This document shows, piece after piece, positions 9,143 to 20,200 of a stretch of DNA of 64,000 nucleotides. Made by a program: the position numbers and the translations under genes. The DNA lies in contig JAAALK010000289.1 of the NCBI GenBank assembly GCA_019279435.1, positions 91,357,023 to 91,421,022 on the forward strand, in the 5' to 3' direction. This DNA is from Zizania palustris (taxonomy: Eukaryota; Streptophyta; Magnoliopsida; Poales; Poaceae). Each line of letters starts with the position of its first letter. Position 1 is the stretch's first letter. A model generated the notes under the pieces. The model did no database searches. It was not told where the DNA came from and worked only from the letters and a program-made list of their open reading frames with translations.

Positions 9143-11331
9143 CTAATGATGGGTATCAACATGAACAAGGTCAATGACACCTTTCTCATATTGATCCCTC
9201 AGAAAGTGAAAGTGCACATCAATATGTTTGGTTTTTGAGTGAAGACATGAGTTATTCCCTACACTAATTGCGCTAGTGCTATCACGAAACAAAGATACTC
9301 TAGCAGGGAAAGATAACCCAAAATATATCAAAGTGGAAATAATCCAAACCAACTGTGAGCAGTAGATAGCAGCAGCTACGTACTCAGCCTCTGTGGTGGA
9401 AAGTGCAACTCTAGATTGCTTACTCGAAGACCAAGAAACTGGTAAGTACCGGAAGTCGACTTGTGATCCAGCCAGCACCCACCAAAATTAGCGTTGGAAA
9501 AGCCATATAACTCAAGAGATGATGATGCATAATAGTAAAGACCGAGATCAGGTGCATAGGTAAGTTACATGAAAATGTGATTGACAGCCAACAAATGAGA
9601 TGCACGTGGTGAAGACTAGAAGTGCGCGCACAATCTAGTGGCAAACTGAATGTCTGGTCTTGTCACAGTAAAGTATAGGAGCGATCCGATCATCCCTCAA
9701 TACTCTCTCTCGTTGACCTTGACACCGCTCTCATCCTTGTCCAAGCCTCTAGATGTACCCATGGGGGTCATATAAGGCTTCAGCTCTCCACCTAGGATGA
9801 ACTTCTTCAGCATATCCCACGTGTACTCACTCTGGTGGATGAAGATGCCATCCTTGGTCTGTTTGATCTGGAGCCCTAGAAACTACTTGAGCTGACCCAT
9901 GAGGCTCATCTCAAACTCGTTGTGCATCTGCTCAGAAAACATGGACAGAAGCTCATTAGTAGAACCACCAAAAATAATATCATCCACGTAAATCTGAGCA
10001 TCAAGAAATCAGAGCCAACTTTGAGCAAGAAAAGAGTCTTGTCCACAGAACTCATCACAAAGTAGTTCTCCAACAAAAGCTGCATTAAACGATCATACCA
10101 AGCCATGGGGTCTTGCTTTAGACCATGTAAAGCTTTCTGCAACTTAAACACATGTCGAGGAAACTTAGGGTTTTCAAAACCAGGGGGCGCCTAACATAGA
10201 CCTCCTCCTCTATATACCCATTCAGAAAAGCACTCTTGACATCCATTTGAAAAAGCTTAAAACCTTTAGAAGCAGAGAATGCCAAAAGTATGCGAATAGA
10301 CTCAAGACGGGTAACAGGGGTGAAAGTCTCCTCAAAATCAATACCCTTTTCCTAGCAAAAAACCCCGTGCAACTAATCGAGCTTTGTTGCGCACCACAAC
10401 CCCTTCTTCACCTTGCTTTTTCTTAAAAACCCACTTTGTTCCTATGGGGTTGCAACCTAGTGGCAGCTCAACTAGTGTCCAATCTCGATTGTGAACAAAA
10501 TTTTCAAGCTCTTCTTTGCATGACATTTATCCAATTTGCATCAGATAATGCGTGAAAAATATCTCTAGGCTCAAAGGTGGCAACAAAAGTAGACTCAGCA
10601 AAAATAGCGAGTGAACCTGCATGAGAACGCAAAGATCTCATAGTGAGATCACTGATGATGAGCTCCGAGGGGTGATCACGTTGAACTACATAGGATCCTA
10701 GGTGATTAGATGTTACCTCACCGGAGTCAGTAGCTGGCACCTCTGGACTCGACTGAGGGGGCTCGATCGAAGTGGAAGTAGTGATCAGAGGTTCGCCCTC
10801 GTCCTAAGTCGAAGTCCCAGAAGGTGCGGGGTATGCAGGCTATGCGGAAGGCCCACCCTCATCAACAGCGGGAGTGTCATCCTCTTTCTCGAAGATGGAC
10901 TCTCTAAGCTCATCATCACCAGAAGGATCAAAAGAAGGAATAAGCGAAGGTATGGACTCATCAAAAGAAACCTCACACATCTCGACAATGCTTCTAGGAG
11001 TCGAGGTTCCAAACACGGAAGCCTGGAGAATGCAAAGCATAACCAAGAAGGACTCCATCCCAACAATGAGACTCAAACTTGTCCAAATGCCCTCCCTTCT
11101 TGAGCACAAAGCACTTGCAGCCAAACACTCTCAAGTAACTCACCTTTGGTTGTCCACCAAACCGCAACTCATATGAAGTCTTACCTAAGTAAGCTCTAAG
11201 AAAAATGTAGTTGGCCAAATAGCACGTTGTGTTCATAGCTTCAGCCCAAAAGCGCTTAGGAGTCCTATGCTCATCGAGCATCGTCCTGGCCATCTTGACC
11301 AACGTGTGGTTCATTCGTTCCACAATGCCAT
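9143..11331 (-). pseudogene. SIRE-1 pol: integrase C-terminus, RT, RNase H (Ty1-copia)
   Basis: Reading leftwards: the integrase tail begins at ERMNHTLVKMARTMLDEHR (11320 down to about 11000) with the catalytic E of ...VERMN at the cut. A linker follows. RT starts near 10530 (TLVELPLGCNPIGTKWVFKK) and runs to an intact YVDD at 9979-9990. RNase H ends near 9143 (WSSSKQSRVALSTTEAEYVA, KTKHIDVHFHFLRDQYEKG). These enzymes copy the RNA to DNA and integrate it. The frame is broken in several places (about 10330-10340, 9900, 9480), so no full polyprotein can be made. Integrase is truncated upstream by Tekay-1. Confidence 0.85.
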
Positions 11332-14300
11332 TGTAATGCCCAGATTTAATAAAACCTAGAATTTATTGAAATTCCATAGAAAATCAATAAAACAAGACGT
11401 TCATCGCACGACTGTGTACAATACGCTAATCATTCATGGTTTGTACACAATATTATTACAAAAGAGTTAAATAAAAGAGAAACTAATAAAATAAATTTCC
11501 TAGATGAACGACTCCTTCTAGTCTCGCCTTGACTGGGTCGCTACTCCAGACCTTCATCCTCCTCATAGTAGACGGCCTCTGGTGGTGTAAGTCAACGGGG
11601 TGAGTACAATCATACTCAGCAAGCCATAGGATGCAAGTATAATGCAGAGTAATAACAAGGAAGGTAGTGGTTATTTTTGTGGAAAACCATATTTGTAAAG
11701 CATTTAATGTAAGAAGGTTATTAGTAAAGAAAATTAAACATGTGTAACGCATCATCTTCTACCTCGAGGGGTACAGTCAGCCCGCCCTCGCTCAACAGTC
11801 CTTACATGCCATGAATCACACGATCATTCAAACAATAGTAAACTAACTGCGAGAAGTCACGAAACCCGCCCTTGACTGTGGGCATGGCTTTTCGAAAAGA
11901 TTATACTCTGATCAGAGGTGTACTACTGTACCCACAAGGCACGCACTCATCCACACACACCAAAGTGTACGAGATGACCCATACCACAGGAACTCGTGCC
12001 AAAACCTTCAGCATGGAACACACCAATTCGATAACACCCTCTTATAGGTTTCATATGGTGCCCTAACGCGTCGGGCCAACACCATACCCCCCTTGAGCCT
12101 CGTCGGTACAAGTCACCGGTAGGTTGCCCCTTTCCCCCTCCACTATGGTGCTTCAAGTTGGTACGATCCATACCTCTAGTTAGGACTTACCCATTAGACT
12201 TGTGGTTAGTACAGAAGTGCTTTGCAACAGATCCCGCAGACCGGTCCTTATAGTGTCCCGGGTGCGACCAACCAATGCCCTAGCTTGCACCCGGAACCCA
12301 CCATACTTATAACATAGCCAACTCCAATAGAACCCAGAGATGAGAATAACGAGGAAATCATATAGTAGAATCCAACTATCTACGACTCTTTCTTTTATCC
12401 TATAGCAGTTGTGTCGATACATTGGACACTACCTAATATAATATTTAAAAGTGACAAGGATTTTAGGCTCAATAAGCATGGCTTGGGTTTACACATAAGT
12501 ACGGGGATCTAATAAATATAATTTAGGGCTTGTTATTAAACTAATGCCATATTTAATTCCTATGAGTTATAGCGATAATTATGAAAAACTGGGCTCAATT
12601 ATGATCAACTTGGAGTTTGTGACTTGCCTTGATCCGCCAACGGCGAAGGTGGAACCTCGGGGTAAAACTCCGGATCCTCGACGGCGTCGTAATCTTCTGA
12701 TACAAAAAATAAATGCGACATTCAATAAACAATCCAAAAATCATCAACACAAGCATACATGTTTTTGTTGGATTGAATAAAGGAAATAAAGCCTTAAATC
12801 CTCTGAAATTAATGCCTAAGTATTTAAGATCAGTTTTTAAGGGGTTTCTGAATTTTATAAATTGGAATAAGTATTTACCCTAAAGGGTTTTATCTCCCAA
12901 TTTAAATATGAATAAAATGTACAAAATAAACCTACTGTTTTTATTGCATAAAAGTGTAGAGAATAAAATACAAATTTTACAAAATTTTAATGGTGAAATT
13001 TGGAGTTAAATTGAGCAAGATATGAATTTTTAAAGTTTGAACTATTTTTTGAATTTTATTTAAACTAAAAAACAGTCTCTGGTCCACGGTGAACCAAGTT
13101 CACCGTGAACCCGTGACTGCGTGCGTGGGCCGGCGGGAATTAATGAAATCCGATGGCCCAAACAACGCAATACCCCTTAGGCGCCGATCGACGGCTCAAA
13201 TTAAATCCCGATGGGATCTAATCTGGGTCGTCCGATCGGGATTGCATGGACAGGGTGCCATCCGGCACGCTCGTGGCACGAGGAAGGCCGAGGCCATCAC
13301 CCCTAACTCTGGCAGCGCGACGACGAGCAATCTCCGGTGACGGCGAGGGCTACCGGCGGTGCTGCTAGCTAAAACCGAACTAGGGGAATAATGGGATCAC
13401 TAAGGTACTGGAGATAGTGGCGAAGGATGACCGGCGGTTATCGGTGACGAGAAGGGGGCGGTGGGCTCCTCGGGTTGATGGTGGCGATGGCGATCTGGCG
13501 ACGGGGGTCCCGAACAGAGGCGGTGCCAAGGATGTCCGGCCGATGGGGAACGCGAAGACGTCGTCGGCGAGGGTGCCAAGGCCTTGAGGCGGCGGCGAGC
13601 GGTGGCCGGAGATGGAGAAGGGGTGGTGGCGCAAAGGAGAGGGTTCGGCGCTCGGGAATGCGGGGTTTAGAGCTAAAATGCGAGGGCCGAAGTGCGGCGA
13701 GGTCAAGGGTTCTTATAGGGGGCTCGCCGGCAATGATATGGAAAGAAAACCGAAGGAAAGCCAAAGCTTTACCTTCCAAATTCCGGCGAGCTTGCCATAG
13801 GGATGAAATCATGTCGCCTTTGGGTGGAAAGAGATCACCAGCGATCGGGGAAGGTGATCCCGCGTCCAATTCGGCGAAACCGGGCACGGGGCGGCAGATT
13901 TAAGGAATGGGATCGCCGGAATAGGAAAGAGGGGGGTGGTTTCCTTCGGAGAAGATGGATCCGACAGATGGGTCCCACCTGTCATCGGCCGAGCGGAAAG
14001 CTATGACGCCGACAGGCGGGCCACGGTGGACAGTGAGAGAGGGACGCGGGTGAGCAGCTGATGGCTGGGCCAAGGTGACACGGGTGCTGAGGAGAAGGAA
14101 GGGGCGTGCGCCGATAGGCAGACCTCACATGGCAGTGTCACGCGGCTGGGCTGGGCTGGGCCGAGGGTGAATTCAGGGTTGCTGCCCACTAAGATTTTAA
14201 ATGCATTTTCGATTTAAATTTATTCCAGAAATTCACATATTCCTTTAGAGCTTGAAGTACTGTTGCTAAAATTTTGTAAAAATTCCTAAAAATATTTCTT

Positions 14301-14455
14301 GGCTCATAGATTCCATCATAAATTTTTCAGCCTTAAATTTGAATTATTTTCCTCTGTTTTGCTCTATTTGGTTTCTTTTATCCTTTTCTCCATTATAATA
14401 ATCCCTAATTTATTTTCCTCATTTTTATTTTATTTTTAATTCCTGGGATGTTACA
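11332..14455 (-). repeat. Tekay-1 3' LTR
   Basis: The LTR is 3124 bp with matching ends TGTAATGCCC...GGGATGTTACA, so on the minus strand it begins TGTAACATCCC, as chromovirus LTRs of this group do. Pol coding ends just to its right. The region 13080-14190 is GC-rich and produces many open frames on both strands that look like no protein; the flanks are AT-rich. A perfect 10-bp hairpin sits at 13085-13107. Confidence 0.85.
13085..13107. repeat. Perfect inverted repeat in Tekay-1 LTR
   Basis: CACGGTGAAC, spacer CAA, GTTCACCGTG. It lies at the transition from AT-rich to GC-rich LTR sequence. Confidence 0.7.
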
Positions 14456-17400
14456 ATCCTATACCCCTTACAGAGAATCTCATCCTCGAGATTTGGATCA
14501 ATCCTCGAATAACTCGGGGTGCTGCGCTTTCAGTTCCTCTTCCTTTTCCCATGTAGCTTCCTCTACCGTATGATTACTCCACTGAACCTTGCAAAAGCAA
14601 ATAACCAGACTTCTGGTTATCCTTTCTTTGACTTCCAATATCCGTACGGGCTTCTAAACATAGGTCAGATCCTCTTGGATATTCAACTGTTGGAGGTCGA
14701 CCTGCTCTGTCGAAACTTGAAGACACTTCTTTAGTTGCGATATGTGAAACCCATCATGTACCCCAGCCAATGATGGTGGCAGTTCCAACTGGTAAGCGAC
14801 CTCGCCTTGACGTCAGATGATCTGGAAGGGTCCAATGTATCCAGGTGCTAACTTCTCTCTCATATTAAATCTCTGGGTGCCATGGAGGGGAATCACTTAG
14901 AGGTAGACATGATCTCCTTCCTCAAAGGCTAGATCCCGGCGGCGATTATCCGCATAGCTCTTTTGTTGGGATTGAGCTGTCTTCATCCTATCTCGTATGA
15001 TCCTTACATTCTCTTCAGCTTCCCGAAGAACGTCAGTTCCAAAGACTTGGGATTCACCGGTCTGATCCCAAAGCAAAGGTGTTATGCACTTGCGTCCGTA
15101 TAAGGCTTCAAACGGGGACATCTGAAGGTTGGCTTGATAGCTATTATTGTATGAGAACTCGTCATACGGTAAACTCTTGTCCCATGTTCCACCAAAATCC
15201 AGGGCACATGCCCTAAGCATATCTTCCAATATCTGATTCACCCTTTTAGTCCGTCCGTCCGTTTGGGGGTGGTAGGTTGTGCTGAAGTTCAGTCTCGTCC
15301 CCATTTCCTCTTGAAGGTTTTTCTAGAATCGAGACGTGAACTGACTCCCTCTATCGGAGACTATCTTCTTAGGCACTCCATGGAGGCACACTATGCGAGT
15401 CATGTACAACTCTGCTAGTTTAAGGCCGCTGAAGATTGTCTTGACGGCTATGAAGTGAGCTACCTTCGTAAGTTGATCGATGATTACCCATATGGAGTCA
15501 TATCCAGATTGGGTCTTTGGGAGTCCGGTGATGAAATCCATACCGATCTCTTCCCATTTCCATTCGGGCACCTTGAGGGGCTGCAACAATCCTGCTGGCC
15601 TCTGATGCTCTGCTTTTACACGCCGGTAGGTGTCACATTCCGCTACGAACTGAGAAATCTCCTTCTTCATGCTGACCCACCAATATCTTTCCTTCAAATC
15701 ATGGTACATCTTCCTACTTCCGGGGTGAAAGGAGTACAAGGTGTCACGAGCCTCTCTTAGAATAAGGTTCTTTAACTCCAATTTATTATGCACACATATC
15801 CTAGTTCCGAACCATATGGTGTCGTTCTCATCTTCATTGAACCCTAGGGCCTTGCCTTGCCTCATGTTCTTCTTAATCGCTGTTATATCCGGATCTTCTA
15901 ACTGAGATTCACGGATTTGATCGAATAAGACTGGTCTTGCCTCAAGTGTGGCTAAATAGGCTCCAGTGGTTATCCCAAGGTTTAACCTCTCCATCTCCTT
16001 ATACAGCAAAGGCACGTGATCCTGAACCATGATGGCAGTACAGCATCCTTTACGACTTAACACATCAGCCACCATGTTTGCTTTGCCGGGATGGTAATGA
16101 ATGCCTAAGTCATAGTCCTTTATCAATTCTAGCCATCGCCTTTGCCTAAGGTTGAGATCCGGCTGCGTGAAGATGTACTTCAAACTCTTGTGGTCCATGA
16201 AGACTTCGCAATGGTTTCCAACAAGGTAGTGCCTCCATATATTCAAAGCGTGCACTACTGCAGCCAATTCTAGGTCATGGGTGGGGTAGTTCAGCTCGTG
16301 TGGCCTCAATTGCCAAGAGGCGTGTGAGACAAAATTTCCGTCCTGCATAAGAACACAACCCAAACCCTGACGAGATGCATCGCAGTAGACATGAAAGTCT
16401 TTCCTTATATCAGGTAGGGTCAAAATTAGTGTTGACACCAATCATGACTTGAGGGTCCGAAAGCTTTCCTCGCATTCCGGTGTCCATTCAAACTTCTCTC
16501 CTTTCTGCAGCAACTTGGTCATGGGCTTCGCTATCTTCGAGAAATTCTTAATGAACCGACGGTAGTAGCCTGCTAATCCCATAAAACTTCATATCTTAGA
16601 TACATTGGTGGGTGGCAGCCAATCCGTAACTGCTTCCATGGTGGCAGGGTCTATCGCGATGCCTTGTGCTGAGATAATGTGCCCTAGGAACTTTACTTCC
16701 ACCGTCCAAAACTTGCACTTGCTGTACTTGGCGTACAACTAATGTTCCCTGAGTTTTCCTAGGGTCAACCGGATGTGATTTTCATGCTCTTCTATGCTCT
16801 TGGAATAGATGAGGATATCATCTATGAATACTACAATAAACTTATTCAAATACTCCATGAACACTTTATTCATCATATTATGAAGAAGGTCGGGGCATTA
16901 GTTAATTCAAAGGACATGACGGTGCACTCATAAAGTCCATAGCGGGAGGTGAATGCCATCTTAGGTATGTCTTCCTCTCGAATCCTCAGCTGATGATATC
17001 CAGACCAGAGGTTGATCATGGAGAATACCATGGCTCCTTTCAGTTGATCAAATAGATCATCAATCCGGGGTAGAGGGCACTTGTTCTTGATGGTCACCTC
17101 ATTCAAAGCCCGATAATCCACACACATACGCTTAGCCTTATCTTCCTTCTTCTCGACGAAGATAAAGGGTCTCCCCATGGGGATGTGCTAGGTCTGATGT
17201 ATCCTTTCCTCTCAAGGTCTTCTAGCTGCTGCTTTATCTTTGCTAGCTCTTTTGCAGCCATCCGGTAGGGTCGCTTGGATACGGGAATTGTCCCGGGCAC
17301 TAGGTCAATCCTAAACTCGATGTCCCTCTTGGGTGGCATCCCTGGCAAATCCTCCAGAAAGACTTCCGGGTACTCACAGACTACAAGTACTTCCTCTAAG

Positions 17401-18975
17401 GTAATCTGATGTAGGTGAAGTCTTTCGGGCTTCTGGCTTGGCATCTGAAACATGACGATAGTCCCTTCTTCACTGGTCATGGTCACTTTCCTTCTTGCAC
17501 ACTCTATCATTCTTTGGTGCTTGTTGAGCCAATACATTCCTAAGATAAGGTCCAAACCTTTACATTCTATCAGAATGGGGTCAGCCCAGAATATTATGCC
17601 TTGGATATCTACCCATACCCTTAGACTATAGGAGTGGGCTTGGGTATGTTTGCCGGCGGTGGCTATCAGCATCAGTCTTGCTAGCTCACACTCATTCAGA
17701 TTATATGTTTTCACAAAACTTGCTGAGATAAATGAATGAGTAGATCCAGTGTCAAATAAAACCACGACGGGTACTGAATATACGGAGAACTTACCCATGA
17801 CTATCTCCGGTGCAGCCTAGGATTCTTCGGCGGAGACGTGGTTTACGCGGGCGCGAACCGTAGGATTCGCCATGATCCCTTGACGACGCTTGGGGTGAGG
17901 GCACTGGTGGGAATAGTGTCCCTCTTGATGGTAGTTAAAGCGGATTACCGGCTTGTCGTGCTTGTCACGCAAAACCTCTGCTTTCTTGGTGGGGCAAGTG
18001 GAGCAGCTTGTGCGGTGGGAGCAGGGCGAGGATTTCCGGCTCCCAGGTTGTTGGCTAACGAAGCTGGCCTGTAGACGGGGCACGGATGATAGTGGGGCAC
18101 CGGTGGGGGAGGTGTGTAGCGGGGCCTCTGCCCCATCCCCTGGTGCTGACGGAAGGCGATCATCCTCTTCTTCTTCAGATCCACTTTGTTCTGCTCGGTC
18201 TCTTGGATTATTGCCTTATTTACCAACTTTTGGAAGTTGTCACAGTCTCCGGAGACTAGCTGAAGGGAAAGCTCATCCTTCAGCCCCCGGAGGAACTTGA
18301 CGGGCCACGTTCGTGCATACCTCTTTGGGTGCATACCGGGCTAGCCTGTTGAATTCATGCAGGTACTCCGTAACGGTCATGTTTCCTTGCTGCATATCCC
18401 GAAACTCCAGCTGTTTTTGGGCTATCATGCCATACGGGACATGAGCGACGCGAAACTCGACAGTGAACTCAACCCATGAAATGATATGTCCCTCTGGCTG
18501 ACTCTCACGAAAGTTGTTCCACCACTCTGCGGCGGGTCCCTATAGCTGGTGAGCGGCAAATGCCACTTGCTCTTGCTCGGAATAGGGAAGAAGGTCTAGC
18601 TTCTTCCCGATCGTCCTTAACCAATCACCCACTTCCATCGGGTTGGTGGTGCTGGAGAACACCGGGGGCCGGACACACAGAAACTCCGAGAGTTGGGAGG
18701 CTGATACCGGGGTCGGAGTAGCTAGTCTGAGGAGAGGTTCCGGCTGCTGCTACTGAAGACGGAATAGTTGGGCCTGCTGCTCTTGCATTTGATTCTGCTG
18801 CTGCTGCACTTGGTTCAGTAGGGTCGCGATCAGTTGATTCTGATTCGCCATCATCTCTGCCAAAGTGGGGTGATTGGCGACTGGGGCCTGCCGCTGTCTG
18901 GTGGCTCCCTACTGAGGCAAATTACCGGAGTCGTTCCCGTTGTGTGGGGCATCTGATCCTTGATTGTTGGCCATC
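14456..18975 (-). pseudogene. Tekay-1 gag-pol with chromodomain (Ty3-gypsy)
   Basis: Starts at an ATG near 18975. Gag runs leftwards through glutamine-rich and gag-domain sequence to a decayed zinc knuckle (RFNYHQEGHYSHQCP, about 17930, one Cys lost). Then come aspartic protease (VLFDTGSTHSFISASF, about 17770), RT (VDYRALNEV near 17110; FIDD active site near 16820), RNase H (VYCDASRQGLGCVL, about 16380), integrase (MDFITGLP and SDRGSQF), GPF module and a C-terminal chromodomain (about 14502-14655, ending WEKEEELKAQHPELFED). Chromodomains steer integration to particular chromatin. Stops occur for example near 16740, 16600, 16440, 15320 and 14910. In integrase the catalytic Glu of the usual DGQTERVNQ is Lys (RTKRVNQ), and zinc-finger positions are altered. 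It is dead. Confidence 0.88.
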
Positions 18976-19149
18976 CTGAAGTTGAGGGGTTTCCAAAAGA
19001 GATACACATTATAAGGGGAAACACGACTAACTTTATTTCTCAAATTAAAAGTTTAAACTTAGATGGTTACATCCTTATTCTTATTTAATCTTCACTCATG
19101 CCTTATATCTGACATGAGTGGCACTACATTCATAACAAAATGAAAACAA

Positions 19150-19545
19150 TCAATCGTAAACTAGCGTCTAAAATAGCTCGGGGGAGGGCTCGATCGTCGA
19201 CTCTGCGGGGACGGTTGGTGCAGGAGTGGTGGAGCTGGAGGGTCCGACGGAAGTGGCACTGCGCGAGATCCTCTTGGGCCTGGCTGAGGGGGTCCTAAGT
19301 GCCTTCCACTTGCGTGGTGGAAGGGGAGCGACCTCCTCGAGATCCTTCTGTAGCTCCTCGATCTGGCGACGCAACTGAGCAGTGTCGGCGACGCCCTAGC
19401 GCAGAATCTTGTTTTGACGCTGCAACTCCGCTACCTCGGCAGCTAAGTGGCACCCCTGCTGGACCTGGCGACGAAGCTCTCCGTTCTCGCGGTTCAGGTT
19501 CTCCGACGTGTGGTGGTAGTAGTCGATGGTGTCGTGCTGGCTGTC
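19150..19545 (-). pseudogene. Tekay-1 ORF0-like coiled-coil protein, C-terminal part
   Basis: Upstream of gag the minus strand encodes a charged heptad-like stretch (ENLNRENGELRRQVQQG, AAEVAELQRQNKILR, then a stop, then LRRQIEELQKDLEEV) followed by a Pro/Ser/Thr tail ending PSPELF and a stop at about 19168. Some rice gypsy elements of this group (RIRE3/RIRE8 type) carry an extra ORF before gag, and I take this as its equivalent. Function is unknown. Its start is lost at the junction with SIRE-2, where the frame runs on into SIRE gag. Confidence 0.5.
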
Positions 19546-19548
19546 GGC

Positions 19549-20136
19549 CTTGGCAATCTCAGTAGACTTGAGCTTACTAAAGAGTTCATCGCAAGTCAAG
19601 GTGTCAAAGCTTGCCGACTCTTCAATACAAGAGATCTTCACCTCCCATATGCTACGATCAAGTGCATAGAGAAGTTTGATTGCTCTATCATGGTCAGAGT
19701 AAGGCAAAGTCCCAGTGGAGCGCAAATTACTCACAATCCCATCAAAACGTGCAAACATGGCATTTACAGATTCGCCGGGGCCTTGCACAAACATTTGATA
19801 TTCTTGATTATGTGTGCTTTTCCTCCTAGCCTTAATCTGAGTAGTGCCCTCATGGAAAGTTTTCAAAGTGGTCCAAATTTCACGCGCATTTCATAGGTGC
19901 TGGACCCTGTCAAACTCTTTGCAACTCAGACAGATGAACTATATGTTTCTTGCTTTGCTATTACATTTGTACTGTAATTTCTCAGTCTCTGAAGTGCGAG
20001 TTTCAGAGATCACATATTGGGAATCAACAATGTCTCAAATTGCACTTCCTTGGCTTAGAAGATAAGCCTTCATGCGCACCTTCCAATAACCAAAATCATG
20101 ACCATCAAAAATTGGAATCTTAGAGTTTCTCCCCAT
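19549..20136 (-). pseudogene. SIRE-2 gag, N-terminal part
   Basis: The ATG at 20136-20134 lies about 50 bp after the primer site, as in SIRE-4 and SIRE-5. It begins MGRNSKIPIFDGHDFGYW, continues as a copia gag (KVRMKAYLLSQGSAI then a stop in place of Trp; YQMFVQGPGESVNAMFARFD; DHDRAIKLLYALDRSIWEV; LTCDELFSKLKSTEIAKAD) and stops being SIRE at about 19549. SIRE-5 has the homologous text at 52230-52820. The open frame crosses the junction into Tekay ORF0 sequence. The zinc knuckles, protease and all of pol are gone. Confidence 0.85.
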
Positions 20137-20188
20137 GTCGCCAAAACAAGGATCACAAACCTGTTAAGGTCAACTGATGATCTAACCT

Positions 20189-20200
20189 TCTCTGATACCA
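20189..20200 (-). other. SIRE-2 primer binding site
   Basis: The minus strand reads TGGTATCAGAGA, two bases inside the LTR end. It is one base off the TGGTATCAGAGC seen in SIRE-4 and SIRE-5, complementary to the initiator methionine tRNA 3' end. Confidence 0.85.

Larger units (their letters stand above)
6295..11331 (-). mobile_element. SIRE-1: SIRE/Maximus Ty1-copia element, 3' half
   Basis: From left to right it holds a 3' LTR, a 1.6-kb non-coding stretch, RNase H, RT and the C-terminal half of integrase, all on the minus strand. It is interrupted inside integrase by Tekay-1 at 11332. No continuation of this copy is recognisable further right: the SIRE gag at 19549 belongs to a differently sized LTR family. 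The sequence before the LTR, CCTTG (6290-6294), is one half of a target duplication whose partner is not in the window. Confidence 0.85.
11332..19545 (-). mobile_element. Tekay-1: Tekay/Del-type chromovirus, 5' truncated
   Basis: The element has a 3.1-kb 3' LTR (left), a chromodomain-bearing pol, gag and an ORF0 remnant, all on the minus strand. The 5' LTR is missing: at about 19545 the sequence switches abruptly to SIRE-2 gag. It was inserted in SIRE-1 integrase; GCCAT (11327-11331) would be one target duplication half. A deletion joining Tekay-1 to SIRE-2 best explains the loss of its 5' LTR and of the remaining SIRE-1 sequence. Confidence 0.85.

Noticed and set aside
13089..14189. Several open frames of 60-150 codons on both strands
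   Set aside because: They lie in the GC-rich part of the Tekay-1 LTR, overlap in every frame, are rich in Arg/Gly/Pro and match no protein I know.
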